A stretch of 64,000 nucleotides of DNA from Synechococcus sp. BO 8801 (GCF_002252675.1 NZ_NQKY01000009.1:1-64000); one strand, 5' to 3'. Numbered from the stretch's first letter, positions 37,475 to 45,775 are shown. Notes: generated from the letters alone by a model not told the origin. Numbers and translations are program-made.

Positions 37475-38485
37475 ATGGATGACATCCCAAGACCCCCGCG
37501 TTTCTCTCGGCTGGCACCTTTATCCGTGCAAGATCAGACGAATCTCGCGATTGCCGCGTTAAAATTCTTCTCCCCGATAGAGTATGAGAAGAATTGCGAA
37601 ATCACCGGGCACGCTCCCACCCCAGGAAGAACAGAGCCATTAGATGGCTCAAAGCTACTGACGTACCTAGAAAAAACCGGCGCCTTATTTGAGCCGCGTA
37701 GATATCAAGTCCGGATTGCCGAATTGCTCTCGCGTCTGGAGCGTGCTGGGTTGCTTATTCCCTTTGGCCAAGGCAACGACCTCTTCTTGGGAAAGAAGTA
37801 CTACTTCTTGAAAGAATTCACGACTCTGGAGAAGAAAGGCTTACTCTGGCTTTCCGAAGCACTTGGGCCCCAGTTCGTCCGCAGCCAGTACGCTTCGATC
37901 ACAGTTCAGATAACTGGTGAAACAGAAGCTGGTGATGTTCATGCAGGCACTGGCCTCGCCATAGCACCGAACTGTATTCTCACTTGTGCACATGTTATTC
38001 GTGACATGACAGTGTATGATACTCAGCAGTTTGGTGGGCAGAGCTATCAAGTAATCGACGTACTCCCGCATGAGTCAATAGACGTCGGCCTAGTCAAGGT
38101 TGAGCCTACGCTGCAAGTGCTCCCATCCTTGGCATTTCGGGACCCGTGTCTTGCTGATCAGTTGTATACGCTGGGATACCCAAGGGTTCCGCTGGCTCGT
38201 TCTGCGCCTTTGGTCATGCAGAGTGGTGAAGTAACTTCACCAGAGGTGACCTTGCTTCATGGCCCCGAAGTCTTCCTCTACTCTGCAATCGCAAGGCCCG
38301 GAAACAGCGGCGGTCCAATCATCTCCGCGTCTGGCCATGTGCTTGGCATCGTCACGGAAGAGTTAACCGCAGAGTCAGCGCGATTATCGTTGCCATTTCA
38401 TGCCGGTATCAAGGCGTCCACGATCAATTCAGTAGTTGGGGAAATCGATGAGTCAATAATTCTTCCGATAGAGGACTACGAGTGA
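37475..38485 (+). CDS. Cassette ORF 3, trypsin-like serine protease
   Basis: 336 aa from the ATG at 37475. Residues 1-130 look like a helical or winged-helix module (YLEKTGALFEPRRYQVRIAELLSRLERAGLLIPFG). The protease domain follows, with His173 (LTCAHVI), Asp203 (ESIDVGLV) and Ser278 (RPGNSGGPI). There is no signal peptide, so it acts in the cytoplasm, unlike HtrA, and it has no PDZ domain. This suggests an intracellular effector or processing protease that may be controlled by the ATPase of ORF 2. The stop is one base before the next attC-like box. Confidence 0.87.
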   Translation: MDDIPRPPRFSRLAPLSVQDQTNLAIAALKFFSPIEYEKNCEITGHAPTPGRTEPLDGSKLLTYLEKTGALFEPRRYQVRIAELLSRLERAGLLIPFGQGNDLFLGKKYYFLKEFTTLEKKGLLWLSEALGPQFVRSQYASITVQITGETEAGDVHAGTGLAIAPNCILTCAHVIRDMTVYDTQQFGGQSYQVIDVLPHESIDVGLVKVEPTLQVLPSLAFRDPCLADQLYTLGYPRVPLARSAPLVMQSGEVTSPEVTLLHGPEVFLYSAIARPGNSGGPIISASGHVLGIVTEELTAESARLSLPFHAGIKASTINSVVGEIDESIILPIEDYE

Positions 38486-38486
38486 T

Positions 38487-38557
38487 GCCTAACCGTTCCA
38501 TCGTAAGGACGGCATAAAGGCTACGCCCTCGACCTGCCTCACGTGTCAACGCTAGAC
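38487..38557 (+). repeat. Degenerate attC-like site 3
   Basis: 71 bp. The first box GCCTAAC (38487-38493) is perfect. The last box reads GCTAGAC (38551-38557) instead of GTTRRRY. A partial stem can be drawn (CGTAAGG against CCTCACG). It may be an inactivated site that fixed the right end of the array. Confidence 0.55.
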
Positions 38558-38574
38558 AAGAATGCTAATTGATC

Positions 38575-39543
38575 ATGAGAGACAATCCTCCAACAAATAA
38601 ATTGAGCTATCTTGCTAGAAAAGCGATTTGCCCTAGACTGGAGATAGGCGACTTTATTGGTGCGCTAAGTAGTGCCGAGACGATACTGTCTTGGAATGAC
38701 TGCAGAGGCGATAGCAGCTTTCAAGAACAGGTTATATCGATTATAAATTATTGCCGGCCCCTAGCCGAGCGACAGCGTAAAGACCTTGAAGAAAGCGCAA
38801 GGCGTCAAAAAATTGAAAGAGAAATAGAGCTAGAGAGACAAGCAGAGATCATTGCCAAGAAGCGATTGATAAGGGAGCAGACCATTGCCATCTTTGGACC
38901 TTTGGCCGAGAAGTATGGGGCTCCATCTGAAATGGTTATTGAGGACAACGAGCCCTCCACGCTAGTAATCATTCTTCAAGAGCTCGATGAAGCAAGCTCA
39001 TTATCTGAGGAACACTACAAATGGCTAATCAAGAAAAAGCTATATCTAATGGCGGCCCGGGCTTGTTACAAGGTCTTCCAGAAATCGGGAGATCTTTGGG
39101 CTCTCGCAAAGTCTGGGAAGAGTCTTAGAAAAGCTGGGAAGCCAGACAAGGTTATTGAGCTGGTTACGGATCAATTTCTATCTGGAATCCAAACCTGCAA
39201 AGTCAAAAGTGCACTGCTGACAAACAGAGCTGGGGCAAAACGTGATTTACATGACCTTGAGGGTGCCAGGGGTGATGGCCATGGAGCCGTAAAGATTAAC
39301 CCTCAGAGCTTTCATCCGCACAACTTACTGGGCGCAGTTTACTATCAAGCTGGGGAGCCGCAACTTGGAGACAAACACTTTGAAATTGCTATAAGCCTTG
39401 GGGCTAGTCGTGAAGAACAGGATAATGAAATCAAGTCTGCCCTTCAAAGATCAACTCCGGAGGCCAGGGTTGCTGTCGTTGAGTATCTGCTGGCTAAAAA
39501 TCCTGTGAAGTATGCTTGGCTGCGTTCCATGAGAATCGAATAG
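38575..39543 (+). CDS. Coiled-coil and TPR-like protein
   Basis: 322 aa from the ATG at 38575 (MRDNPPTNKLSYLARKAICP). A charged coiled coil covers about 60-105 (LAERQRKDLEESARRQKIER). Residues 150-285 look like tetratricopeptide repeats, with the best unit AVKINPQSFHPHNLLGAVYYQAGEPQLGDKHFEIAISLG split across the end. There is no membrane span. AT-richer than the cassette ORFs before it. No attC follows, so it is either a final cassette whose site is lost or an unrelated gene. Confidence 0.75.
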   Translation: MRDNPPTNKLSYLARKAICPRLEIGDFIGALSSAETILSWNDCRGDSSFQEQVISIINYCRPLAERQRKDLEESARRQKIEREIELERQAEIIAKKRLIREQTIAIFGPLAEKYGAPSEMVIEDNEPSTLVIILQELDEASSLSEEHYKWLIKKKLYLMAARACYKVFQKSGDLWALAKSGKSLRKAGKPDKVIELVTDQFLSGIQTCKVKSALLTNRAGAKRDLHDLEGARGDGHGAVKINPQSFHPHNLLGAVYYQAGEPQLGDKHFEIAISLGASREEQDNEIKSALQRSTPEARVAVVEYLLAKNPVKYAWLRSMRIE

Positions 39544-40064
39544 CATTAATATTGCACTGTCTATCATCCAGATGCAGAAGACGGGAGCGAAGTTGTCTTT
39601 TTCAGCCAGTGCGTATCTTCCCGCTTCTGATCTGGAGCGTTCGAAGGATCTATGTTTAGCACTATATAGACTAAGTCAAGCGTAATTGTAAATCGAACTT
39701 AGCTCTGCGGAAAAATCAAGCATACACAGAATACAGGTCTAAAGCTGCCTTGAGCCCGGAAATGCATTATCGAGAAGAGGGTGGTAAATCATTGCGAGTT
39801 GCGCATAAGAGAAGAACCTGGAAGATCGCTTATCAGTTCAGTACATCAAAAGGGATGACGACCCTCCAAGAATGCGATGAGCTGACGTGGGAGCATCATC
39901 ATCTTTCCCCTCAACAGTATAGTGAAAGCCCAGAATTCATGATGGCCTTGCGGGCATGCGGATGAGAAGCTCACTACTGCCCAAGCGAATCCTCTAAACG
40001 GCTTGGCGCATTGGCCTAGAAGCCTGTACAATCGGAAGACTATGTGAGTTCATGTTCCCGCTTT
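39544..40064. other. Gene-poor gap in the island
   Basis: No gene can be supported. A 71-codon frame at 39750-39965 with a TTG start has no recognisable features and probably is chance or a remnant. The stretch includes a 35-base segment (39610-39644) that is repeated with eight mismatches at 41965-41999, beyond the nuclease pair. The last 40 bases should contain the promoter of the next operon. Confidence 0.5.
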
Positions 40065-40583
40065 ATGCTCACGATTCAACATTACAAGGAGAGTCTAAGC
40101 AGGGCTTACATTACAGCTATTGTGGGCAGTGCCCGACAGCAATTGAAATGGGGTTCCGAATATGACTACGGAGTAGATGGGCAAGTTAAACGGATTATTA
40201 GCAGAAACGGGAGACGCACCGAGGCAGGATTTGGATTTGACTTCCAAGCAAAAGCGTCTACTGACTGGGAGCTTCGCGACGGCCACGTCATCTATGACCT
40301 TGAAGTAGATAACTATAACGATCTAGCACAGCGATCCGAAGACAATCGAGCAATGCCGCTCATTTTAATCCTAATGTGTCTCGATAGGGAGGAAGGCAGA
40401 TGGCTCGATGTTGACACTAGGAGGCTAAAACTGCAAAAATGCTCATATTGGCTTCAAATACGCTCTGGCTTTAGTTTGAATCAGACCTCGCAGCGAGTGA
40501 AAATTCCGGCTAGCAATACGTTTTCCCCTGGCACTGTTATTCAACTTCTTGATGACATCGAATGCGGGAGCCTTTTGCCATGA
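40065..40583 (+). CDS. DUF4365-like PD-(D/E)XK nuclease-fold protein
   Basis: 172 aa from the ATG at 40065 (MLTIQHYKESLSRAYITAIVG); a GTG at 40044 is an alternative. The region SEYDYGVDGQVKRII followed by GFGFDFQAKAST has the spacing of DUF4365-type restriction-endonuclease folds (acidic residue, then QxK on the next strand). Such proteins occur in defence loci, usually beside a second gene. Its stop overlaps the next ORF in an ATGA, so the two are translationally coupled. The catalytic assignment is by eye. Confidence 0.75.
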   Translation: MLTIQHYKESLSRAYITAIVGSARQQLKWGSEYDYGVDGQVKRIISRNGRRTEAGFGFDFQAKASTDWELRDGHVIYDLEVDNYNDLAQRSEDNRAMPLILILMCLDREEGRWLDVDTRRLKLQKCSYWLQIRSGFSLNQTSQRVKIPASNTFSPGTVIQLLDDIECGSLLP

Positions 40584-41725
40584 CAAGTCAATCCCCCGGT
40601 CAAATTAGCCTCGAGAAGCTTTATCGTTTACTAGATGATAATGATTGGCAAAGAGTGGATCATCCAAATGCACGCATCAATGTCTTTGAGGGCTTGGATC
40701 GTAATGGGGAGTATATCAAACTAGTTTTGCCGGCGACGGCAGACCTGGTCGATGCTCAGTCTCTTATATCTAATGCACTGGCCTTGTTGTCAGAGTCTCT
40801 TAACATATCTGTCAACTCGCTGACAGCATTTCTTGTTCAGCATATTGCCGATGTTCTTCGTACAAGATCGTTTAGACTGGTAGGGCATGATGACTCGCTG
40901 CCACTGGATATTGCAAGTGAATGGATTTTGCGGATGAAGCAATTGCTGGCTGCCTCAGCGTATACAGAGCATGACCCCAGACCATCTTTTGAAAAGACAG
41001 GAGCGCTAGGTTCTGAATTCGCCCACCACTGCAGGTTTGGGCATACTTTTAAGGGAAGCTTTGGACTATCGATTGAATCTCCTGTATTCGTAAATCCATC
41101 TATTCCAGAGCTTGAGGCGTCTGCAGGCCAACCATTTGAGCGGAGAGTGTTCGAAAGAATTGCCAGGGGTATAAGGAATTTGCGTGATGCAGTTAATGGG
41201 GATTCGATTGATATCCTGCTGGAATCTTATAGCACTGGTCTCAACGCTAATATGTGTAGAGCACTGTCCGATGCTTATGAGGCCGTAGATGGCAGACGCA
41301 TTGAATATCTTTTTGCCTGGAGCTCCGAAATTCCTGTAGCAGAAGACCTATCAGGTCTTAATCCATTTGTATTTGATGGTAGAGCTTATGAGTTTGCCAA
41401 GGCTACTGCGTTACAGCTTGAGCAGAAGGATGATTGCGAAGATCAGCTTGTTGAAGGAATGATATATCAGCTCAAGTCTAAAGAGCCTGTAACTCCTGCT
41501 TTCGAGCTTCTGCAGGCTGATAGGGTAATTACAGTCAAGTGGAGCACTGAAGGGGCTCCTGGCAAGTCTATTCGGGTCCCTCTCTCCGCAGAAGACTATC
41601 AACTGGCGTGTGATGCTCACCGAGATGGCCAAATGATTCAAGTCTCAGGAAAGCCCCAAAAGAACGGAAAGGTCTGGACTCTTCACAATGTACACGGATT
41701 TAGAATTCATGGCTTTAATGATTAG
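40580..41725 (+). CDS. Hypothetical partner of the DUF4365-like protein
   Basis: 381 aa from the ATG at 40580 (MTSQSPGQISLEKLYRLLDDN). There is no signal peptide or membrane span. The middle (about 120-260) is mostly alpha-helical; the C-terminal 90 residues look like a small beta domain (RVITVKWSTEG, IQVSGKPQKNGKVWTLHNVHGF). I recognise no family. The four-base overlap with the nuclease-like gene indicates a two-component system. Confidence 0.75.
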   Translation: MTSQSPGQISLEKLYRLLDDNDWQRVDHPNARINVFEGLDRNGEYIKLVLPATADLVDAQSLISNALALLSESLNISVNSLTAFLVQHIADVLRTRSFRLVGHDDSLPLDIASEWILRMKQLLAASAYTEHDPRPSFEKTGALGSEFAHHCRFGHTFKGSFGLSIESPVFVNPSIPELEASAGQPFERRVFERIARGIRNLRDAVNGDSIDILLESYSTGLNANMCRALSDAYEAVDGRRIEYLFAWSSEIPVAEDLSGLNPFVFDGRAYEFAKATALQLEQKDDCEDQLVEGMIYQLKSKEPVTPAFELLQADRVITVKWSTEGAPGKSIRVPLSAEDYQLACDAHRDGQMIQVSGKPQKNGKVWTLHNVHGFRIHGFND

Positions 41726-42023
41726 CTGTCATCTCCTTTTATGTCTAAAAACTATAATATTGAGTGGCTTGGAATAACCCTAGTCACTTATTGAAGTTTC
41801 GACATTAGTGCCATGAATGGCATTGTCCCAAATTTCTTGATGGGTCCCTAGGCCCACCTCTGGTATTTGTATTCACATGGCCTTTCTTTTCGCAAAGAGA
41901 TTGTGTTTAGGCCTGCGAGCACAAAGATTCAGCAATCGGGCGCAGAAGTGTCTTATTGGTGCAATGTGTTTCTTCCCGCCGCTGATCTTGCGCGTTTGAC
42001 ATTTTAGGAGCCCCGTATCTTTA
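41726..42023. other. Gap at the right end of the island
   Basis: About 300 AT-rich bases with no gene seen. It includes the second copy of the 35-base repeat (41965-41999). The composition changes back towards high GC near 42060, so the island boundary probably lies in or just after this stretch. Confidence 0.45.
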
Positions 42024-42377
42024 TCAGCCTTCTGCCTGATCGATACAGGGCTTGCGTGCGCAGAAGATGGGCACATGCTCCACAAGCACAAGCCGGCGTC
42101 CGGTTTTGGTGCTTGTCTTGCTCTGGCGCGGGGCTGGAGTATCGATGGCGTGCTCCTCGTGCTCCGCGATCACTAGGCGTAGTTCTGCTCTGTCCGGCTC
42201 GGGCAGGTCGATCCGAGCCTCCCAGAGCGGCGGGCGCAGGCAGAGGTGTTCCGTCCCGACCCCAAGGTCCAGCGCTTCGGCGAAGTGGCGCTCCGCGATC
42301 AGCTCGCGGCCCTGAGCCAGCCGTTCCAGCCACACCTCCACCACCGGTTGTGGCGACAACGGCGTCACCTGATTCAC
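42024..42377 (-). CDS. Hypothetical protein (117 aa)
   Basis: The frame starts at a GTG at 42377 (reads MNQVTPLSPQPVVEVWLERLAQG) and encodes a soluble 117-aa protein with a Lys/Thr-rich turn (QSKTSTKTGRRLVLVEHV). GC is high, like the core genome. An eight-base gap follows the upstream small ORF on the same strand, so the two could form an operon. A 35-base inverted repeat (arms ACAAGCAC and GTGCTTGT, 42082-42116) lies within it. No family is recognised. Confidence 0.4.
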   Translation of the reverse strand: MNQVTPLSPQPVVEVWLERLAQGRELIAERHFAEALDLGVGTEHLCLRPPLWEARIDLPEPDRAELRLVIAEHEEHAIDTPAPRQSKTSTKTGRRLVLVEHVPIFCARKPCIDQAEG

Positions 42378-42385
42378 CTGCCTGC

Positions 42386-42613
42386 TCAGAGGGTCGATGT
42401 CGGAATGCTGCTGTACGCGGCCGCGCGCACGACCAGCGAGCGGTCGGCGGCCAGTTGCATCGCCTCGGCATGCACCACCTCGGACAGGAGCCCCCCCTCG
42501 GTGGAACAGGGCTGATAGCGCGCTCGCGCCAGCCGCACGAACGGCCAGCAGGCGGCACCAATGTCGATCTCGTTGTCGCAGAACCAGAGCCCGCGCTCGG
42601 GGTAATCGGTCAC
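42386..42613 (-). CDS. Hypothetical protein (75 aa)
   Basis: The frame starts at a GTG at 42613 (reads MTDYPERGLWFCDNEIDIGA) and ends eight bases before the next small ORF. Composition (WPFVRLARARYQPC, VVHAEAMQLAADRS) looks protein-like but no family is recognised. The pair could be toxin-antitoxin-sized genes or remnants. The 250 bases between this ORF and the helicase gene hold no other gene. Confidence 0.4.
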   Translation of the reverse strand: MTDYPERGLWFCDNEIDIGAACWPFVRLARARYQPCSTEGGLLSEVVHAEAMQLAADRSLVVRAAAYSSIPTSTL

Positions 42614-42852
42614 GTCATGGGGGGCGACCAGGGCCGGGCGCGCCGCCCGGCATGAAGGCTGACGGCCAGATCGGGCCGTTGCCCCACTCGCTCCCCGTCC
42701 AGCCCACCGCCTCTGGGCCTTCCAGCGTGATCGCCCCTTCAGGGCCGCCGGACGAGCCCACGGGCAGGCTTACTGGTGACCAACCTCTTCCTGCGCACCG
42801 GCACACCGGCGCCCACGGCGCCTGAGCCGCGCGCCCCGGGGCGGCCGCGCCA

Positions 42853-42858
42853 TAGGAT
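42853..42858 (+). promoter_or_regulatory. Putative -10 element of the helicase gene, close to a leaderless start
   Basis: TAGGAT (followed by C) ends six bases before the ATG at 42865. If it is the -10, transcription would begin at or next to the start codon and the mRNA would have no leader. Confidence 0.4.
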
Positions 42859-42864
42859 CTCCCG

Positions 42865-45654
42865 ATGCCCTCCAGCCCCACCGTCGGCTCCGCTGACACC
42901 ACCACCGGTGGCGTGCCGTCGCTGGAGCAGCTGTTTCCCTTCCCCCTCGACGGCTTCCAGCTCGAGGCGATCGATGCCCTGAACCAGGGCCACTCGGTGG
43001 TGGTGAGCGCCCCCACCGGCTCCGGCAAGACCCTGGTGGGCGAGTACGCCATCCATCGGGCCCTGGCCCATGGCCAGAAGGTCTTCTACACCACGCCCCT
43101 CAAGGCCCTCTCCAACCAGAAGCTGCGCGATTTCCGCCACCAGTTCGGCGATGAGAAGGTGGGCCTGCTCACCGGCGACCTGAGCCTGAACCGGGAGGCC
43201 CAGGTGGTGGTGATGACCACCGAGATCTTCCGCAACATGCTCTACGCGGAGATCGACCACCTCGACGACGACCCCCTGGCCGATGTGGAGGCCGTGGTGC
43301 TCGACGAGTGCCACTACATGAACGACACCCAGCGGGGCACGGTCTGGGAGGAGTCGATCATCCACTGCCCCTCGCGGGTGCAGCTGGTGGCCCTCTCGGC
43401 CACGGTGGCCAATGCCGGCCAGCTCACCGACTGGATCGAGCGGGTGCATGGCCCCACCCGGCTGATCCACAGCGACTTCCGCCCCGTCCCGTTGGCCTTC
43501 AGCTTCTGCAGCGCCAAGGGTCTGCACCCCCTGCTCAACGACGAGGGCACCGGCCTGCACCCCAACTGCAAGGTCTGGCGCCCTCCAAAGTCCACCCGCC
43601 GCAAGGGACCGAAGGAACCGCGGCCGCCCCAGCCGGAGGCGCCGCCGATCGGCTTCGTGGTGGCCCAGATGGCGGAGCGCGAGATGCTGCCGGCCATCTA
43701 CTTCATCTTCAGCCGCCGCAACTGCGACCGCTCCGTGCGCGACCTGGCCAAGGTGTGCCTGGTGGATCCCCAGGAGCAGGCGCGCATCCGCCAGCGGCTC
43801 GACGCCTTCATGGCGGTGACCCCGGAGGCGGTGCGCGACGGCGGCCATGCCGATGCCCTGCTGCGGGGCATCGCCGCCCACCACGCCGGCGTGCTGCCGG
43901 CCTGGAAGGAGCTGATCGAGGAGCTGTTCCAGCAGGGGCTGATCAAGGTGGTGTTCGCCACCGAGACCCTGGCCGCCGGCATCAACATGCCCGCCCGCAC
44001 CACGGTGATCTCGGCCCTCTCCAAGCGCACCGAGCGGGGCCACCGGCCGCTGATGGGCAGCGAATTCCTGCAGATGGCGGGACGCGCCGGCCGCCGCGGC
44101 CTCGACACCCAGGGCTACGTCGTGACGGTCCAGAGCCGCTTCGAAGGGGTGCGGGAGGCCGGGGCGCTGGCCACCAGCCCGGCCGATCCGCTGGTGAGCC
44201 AGTTCACCCCCAGCTACGGCATGGTGCTCAACCTGCTGCAGCGCTACGACCTGGCCAAGGCCCGGGAGCTGGTGGAGCGCAGCTTCGGCCGCTACCTGGC
44301 GGGCCTGGATCTGGCCGAGGACGAGGCCCGCATCGCCGAGCTGATGGCCCAGCTGGCCACGCTCGAATCCAGCGGCGGCGAGGTGCCCTGGGACGATTTC
44401 GAGGACTACGAGAAGGTCCGCGGCCGCCTGCGGGAGGAGCGCCGCCTGCACAGGATCCTGCAGCAGCAGGCCGAGGAGACCCTGGCCCACGAGCTCACCC
44501 TGGCGCTGCAGTTCGCCAGCGAGGGCACCCTGGTGAGCGTCAAGGCGCCGGCCCTGCGCAGCCGGGTCACGCCGGCGGTGATCGTGGCCAAGGTGCCGGG
44601 ATCCGGCCAGTTCCCGCTGCTGCTCTGCCTCACAGACGAGAACGTCTGGATCCTGCTGCCCTGCCACGCGGTGGTGACCCTGCACGCCGAGCTCAGCTGC
44701 TTGCAGGTGGACCAGCTGGAGCCGCCCGAGCTGCACCACGCCAACGAACTGCGCCATGGCGACAACGCCAGCGGCGGGCTGGCCCTGGCGGTGTCCTCGA
44801 TGGCCCGCCGCCACGACATGCACACCCCCCGCTACGACCTGGCCGGCGAGGTGCGCCAGCAGGGTGAGCTGGTGCAGCGGCTGGAGCAGGAGCTGGAGGC
44901 CCACCCGGCCCACCGCTGGGGCGACCGCAAGCACCTCAAGAAGCACCGCCGCCGCATGGAGGAACTCCAGGAGGAGATCGGCGAGCGGCAGCGGCTGCTG
45001 CACCACCGCGCCAACCGCCACTGGGACACCTTCCTGTCCCTGATCGACATCCTGCGCTTCTTCGGCGCCCTCGATGGCGAGGAGGGGCTGGAACCCACCG
45101 AGGTGGGCCGCACCGTGGCGGCCCTGCGGGGCGACAACGAGCTCTGGCTGGGGCTGGCCCTGATGAGCGGCCACCTCGATGCCCTGGATCCGGCCGAGCT
45201 GGCCGCAGTGCTGGAGGCCATCTCCACCGAGGTGAACCGGCCCGACCTCTGGTGCGGCTACCCGCCGCCACCGGCCTCCGAGGAGGCCCTCCACGACCTG
45301 CGCAGCCTGCGGCGCGAGCTGCAGCGCCAGCAGGAGCGGGCGTCGGTGGTGGTGCCGGTGTGGTGGGAGCCCGAGCTCACCGGCCTGGTCCACGCCTGGG
45401 CCAGGGGCGCCAGCTGGAACGACGTGATCGCCAACACCTCCCTCGACGAGGGCGACGTGGTGCGGATCCTGCGCCGCACCGTCGATCTGCTGGCCCAGAT
45501 TCCCTACTGCGAGGCGATCAGCGAGCAGCTGCGCCGCAACTCACGGCTGGCCCTCAAGGCCATCAACCGCTTCCCGGTCTGTGAGATCGAGGATCTGCTG
45601 GCGGGCGGCAACGGCAAGCTGGATCCGGCGACGGAGCGGCCGCCGGCGGCTTAG
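42865..45654 (+). CDS. Ski2-type DExH RNA helicase with DSHCT-like C-terminus
   Basis: 929 aa. Helicase motifs in order: SAPTGSGKTLV (Walker A, residues 48-58), TPLKALSNQKLRDF, LTGDLSLN, VVLDECHYMND (DECH 147-150), LSATVANAGQLTDW, FIFSRRNCDR, FATETLAAGINMPARTTVI and MAGRAGRRGLD. The C-terminal part includes RYDLAGEVRQQGELV and a helical DSHCT-like domain (LVHAWARGASWNDVIANTSLDEGDVVRILRR). It is a conserved cyanobacterial RNA helicase of the Ski2/Mtr4 superfamily, probably acting in RNA decay or processing. It marks the return to core genome after the island. Confidence 0.93.
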   Translation: MPSSPTVGSADTTTGGVPSLEQLFPFPLDGFQLEAIDALNQGHSVVVSAPTGSGKTLVGEYAIHRALAHGQKVFYTTPLKALSNQKLRDFRHQFGDEKVGLLTGDLSLNREAQVVVMTTEIFRNMLYAEIDHLDDDPLADVEAVVLDECHYMNDTQRGTVWEESIIHCPSRVQLVALSATVANAGQLTDWIERVHGPTRLIHSDFRPVPLAFSFCSAKGLHPLLNDEGTGLHPNCKVWRPPKSTRRKGPKEPRPPQPEAPPIGFVVAQMAEREMLPAIYFIFSRRNCDRSVRDLAKVCLVDPQEQARIRQRLDAFMAVTPEAVRDGGHADALLRGIAAHHAGVLPAWKELIEELFQQGLIKVVFATETLAAGINMPARTTVISALSKRTERGHRPLMGSEFLQMAGRAGRRGLDTQGYVVTVQSRFEGVREAGALATSPADPLVSQFTPSYGMVLNLLQRYDLAKARELVERSFGRYLAGLDLAEDEARIAELMAQLATLESSGGEVPWDDFEDYEKVRGRLREERRLHRILQQQAEETLAHELTLALQFASEGTLVSVKAPALRSRVTPAVIVAKVPGSGQFPLLLCLTDENVWILLPCHAVVTLHAELSCLQVDQLEPPELHHANELRHGDNASGGLALAVSSMARRHDMHTPRYDLAGEVRQQGELVQRLEQELEAHPAHRWGDRKHLKKHRRRMEELQEEIGERQRLLHHRANRHWDTFLSLIDILRFFGALDGEEGLEPTEVGRTVAALRGDNELWLGLALMSGHLDALDPAELAAVLEAISTEVNRPDLWCGYPPPPASEEALHDLRSLRRELQRQQERASVVVPVWWEPELTGLVHAWARGASWNDVIANTSLDEGDVVRILRRTVDLLAQIPYCEAISEQLRRNSRLALKAINRFPVCEIEDLLAGGNGKLDPATERPPAA

Positions 45655-45690
45655 GGGGCGGCCGCCGGCGGGGTAGGGGCGGCCGCCGGG
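45636..45690. repeat. Three GC-rich tandem units at the helicase 3' end
   Basis: GCGGCCGCCGG recurs at 45636, 45658 and 45679, a period of 21-22 bases. The first copy is inside the last codons of the helicase gene; the others lie between it and the ATPase unit. Each holds the self-complementary core CGGCCG. They may act as a terminator-like structure or be slippage products. Confidence 0.6.
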
Positions 45691-45708
45691 GCTGGCGGTG
45701 AAGGACCT

Positions 45709-45768
45709 TTATTGGCGGAATGGCCAATACGGTGCCAGTATTGGCTTGCGTTCGGACGCTGCCAATAC
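45709..45768 (+). repeat. Left copy of the four-box palindromic repeat flanking the ATPase gene
   Basis: Box 1 is TTATTGGC (45709-45716), then 6 bases, GCCAATAC (45723-45730), 7 bases, GTATTGGC (45738-45745), 15 bases, GCCAATAC (45761-45768). Box 1 differs from GTATTGGC only in its first base. The right copy at 47053-47112 has the same four boxes and the same spacers of 6, 7 and 15, while the spacer bases differ. The repeat ends seven bases before the ATPase ATG, so it may also serve as an operator. Confidence 0.9.
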
Positions 45769-45775
45769 CCTCTCC

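Larger units (their letters stand above)
34883..42023. mobile_element. Accessory island with an integron gene-cassette array at its left end
   Basis: Between bioF and the Ski2-type helicase lies a stretch of lower GC content, with codon use unlike the flanks and no housekeeping genes. The left part (34883-38557) consists of three same-strand ORFs, each followed by an attC-like site whose first bases contain or adjoin the ORF stop. The right part has a TPR protein, a DUF4365-like nuclease pair and two gene-poor gaps. No integrase, transposase or tRNA is visible, so the array is of the integrase-less kind within this window. The right boundary is approximate. Confidence 0.75.

Noticed and set aside
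39750-39965. A 71-codon open frame in the island gap
   Set aside because: TTG start, no upstream signal and no family; could be a gene remnant but cannot be supported.
42739-45393. A minus-strand open frame of 884 codons opposite the helicase gene
   Set aside because: Shadow of the helicase frame with low-complexity translation.
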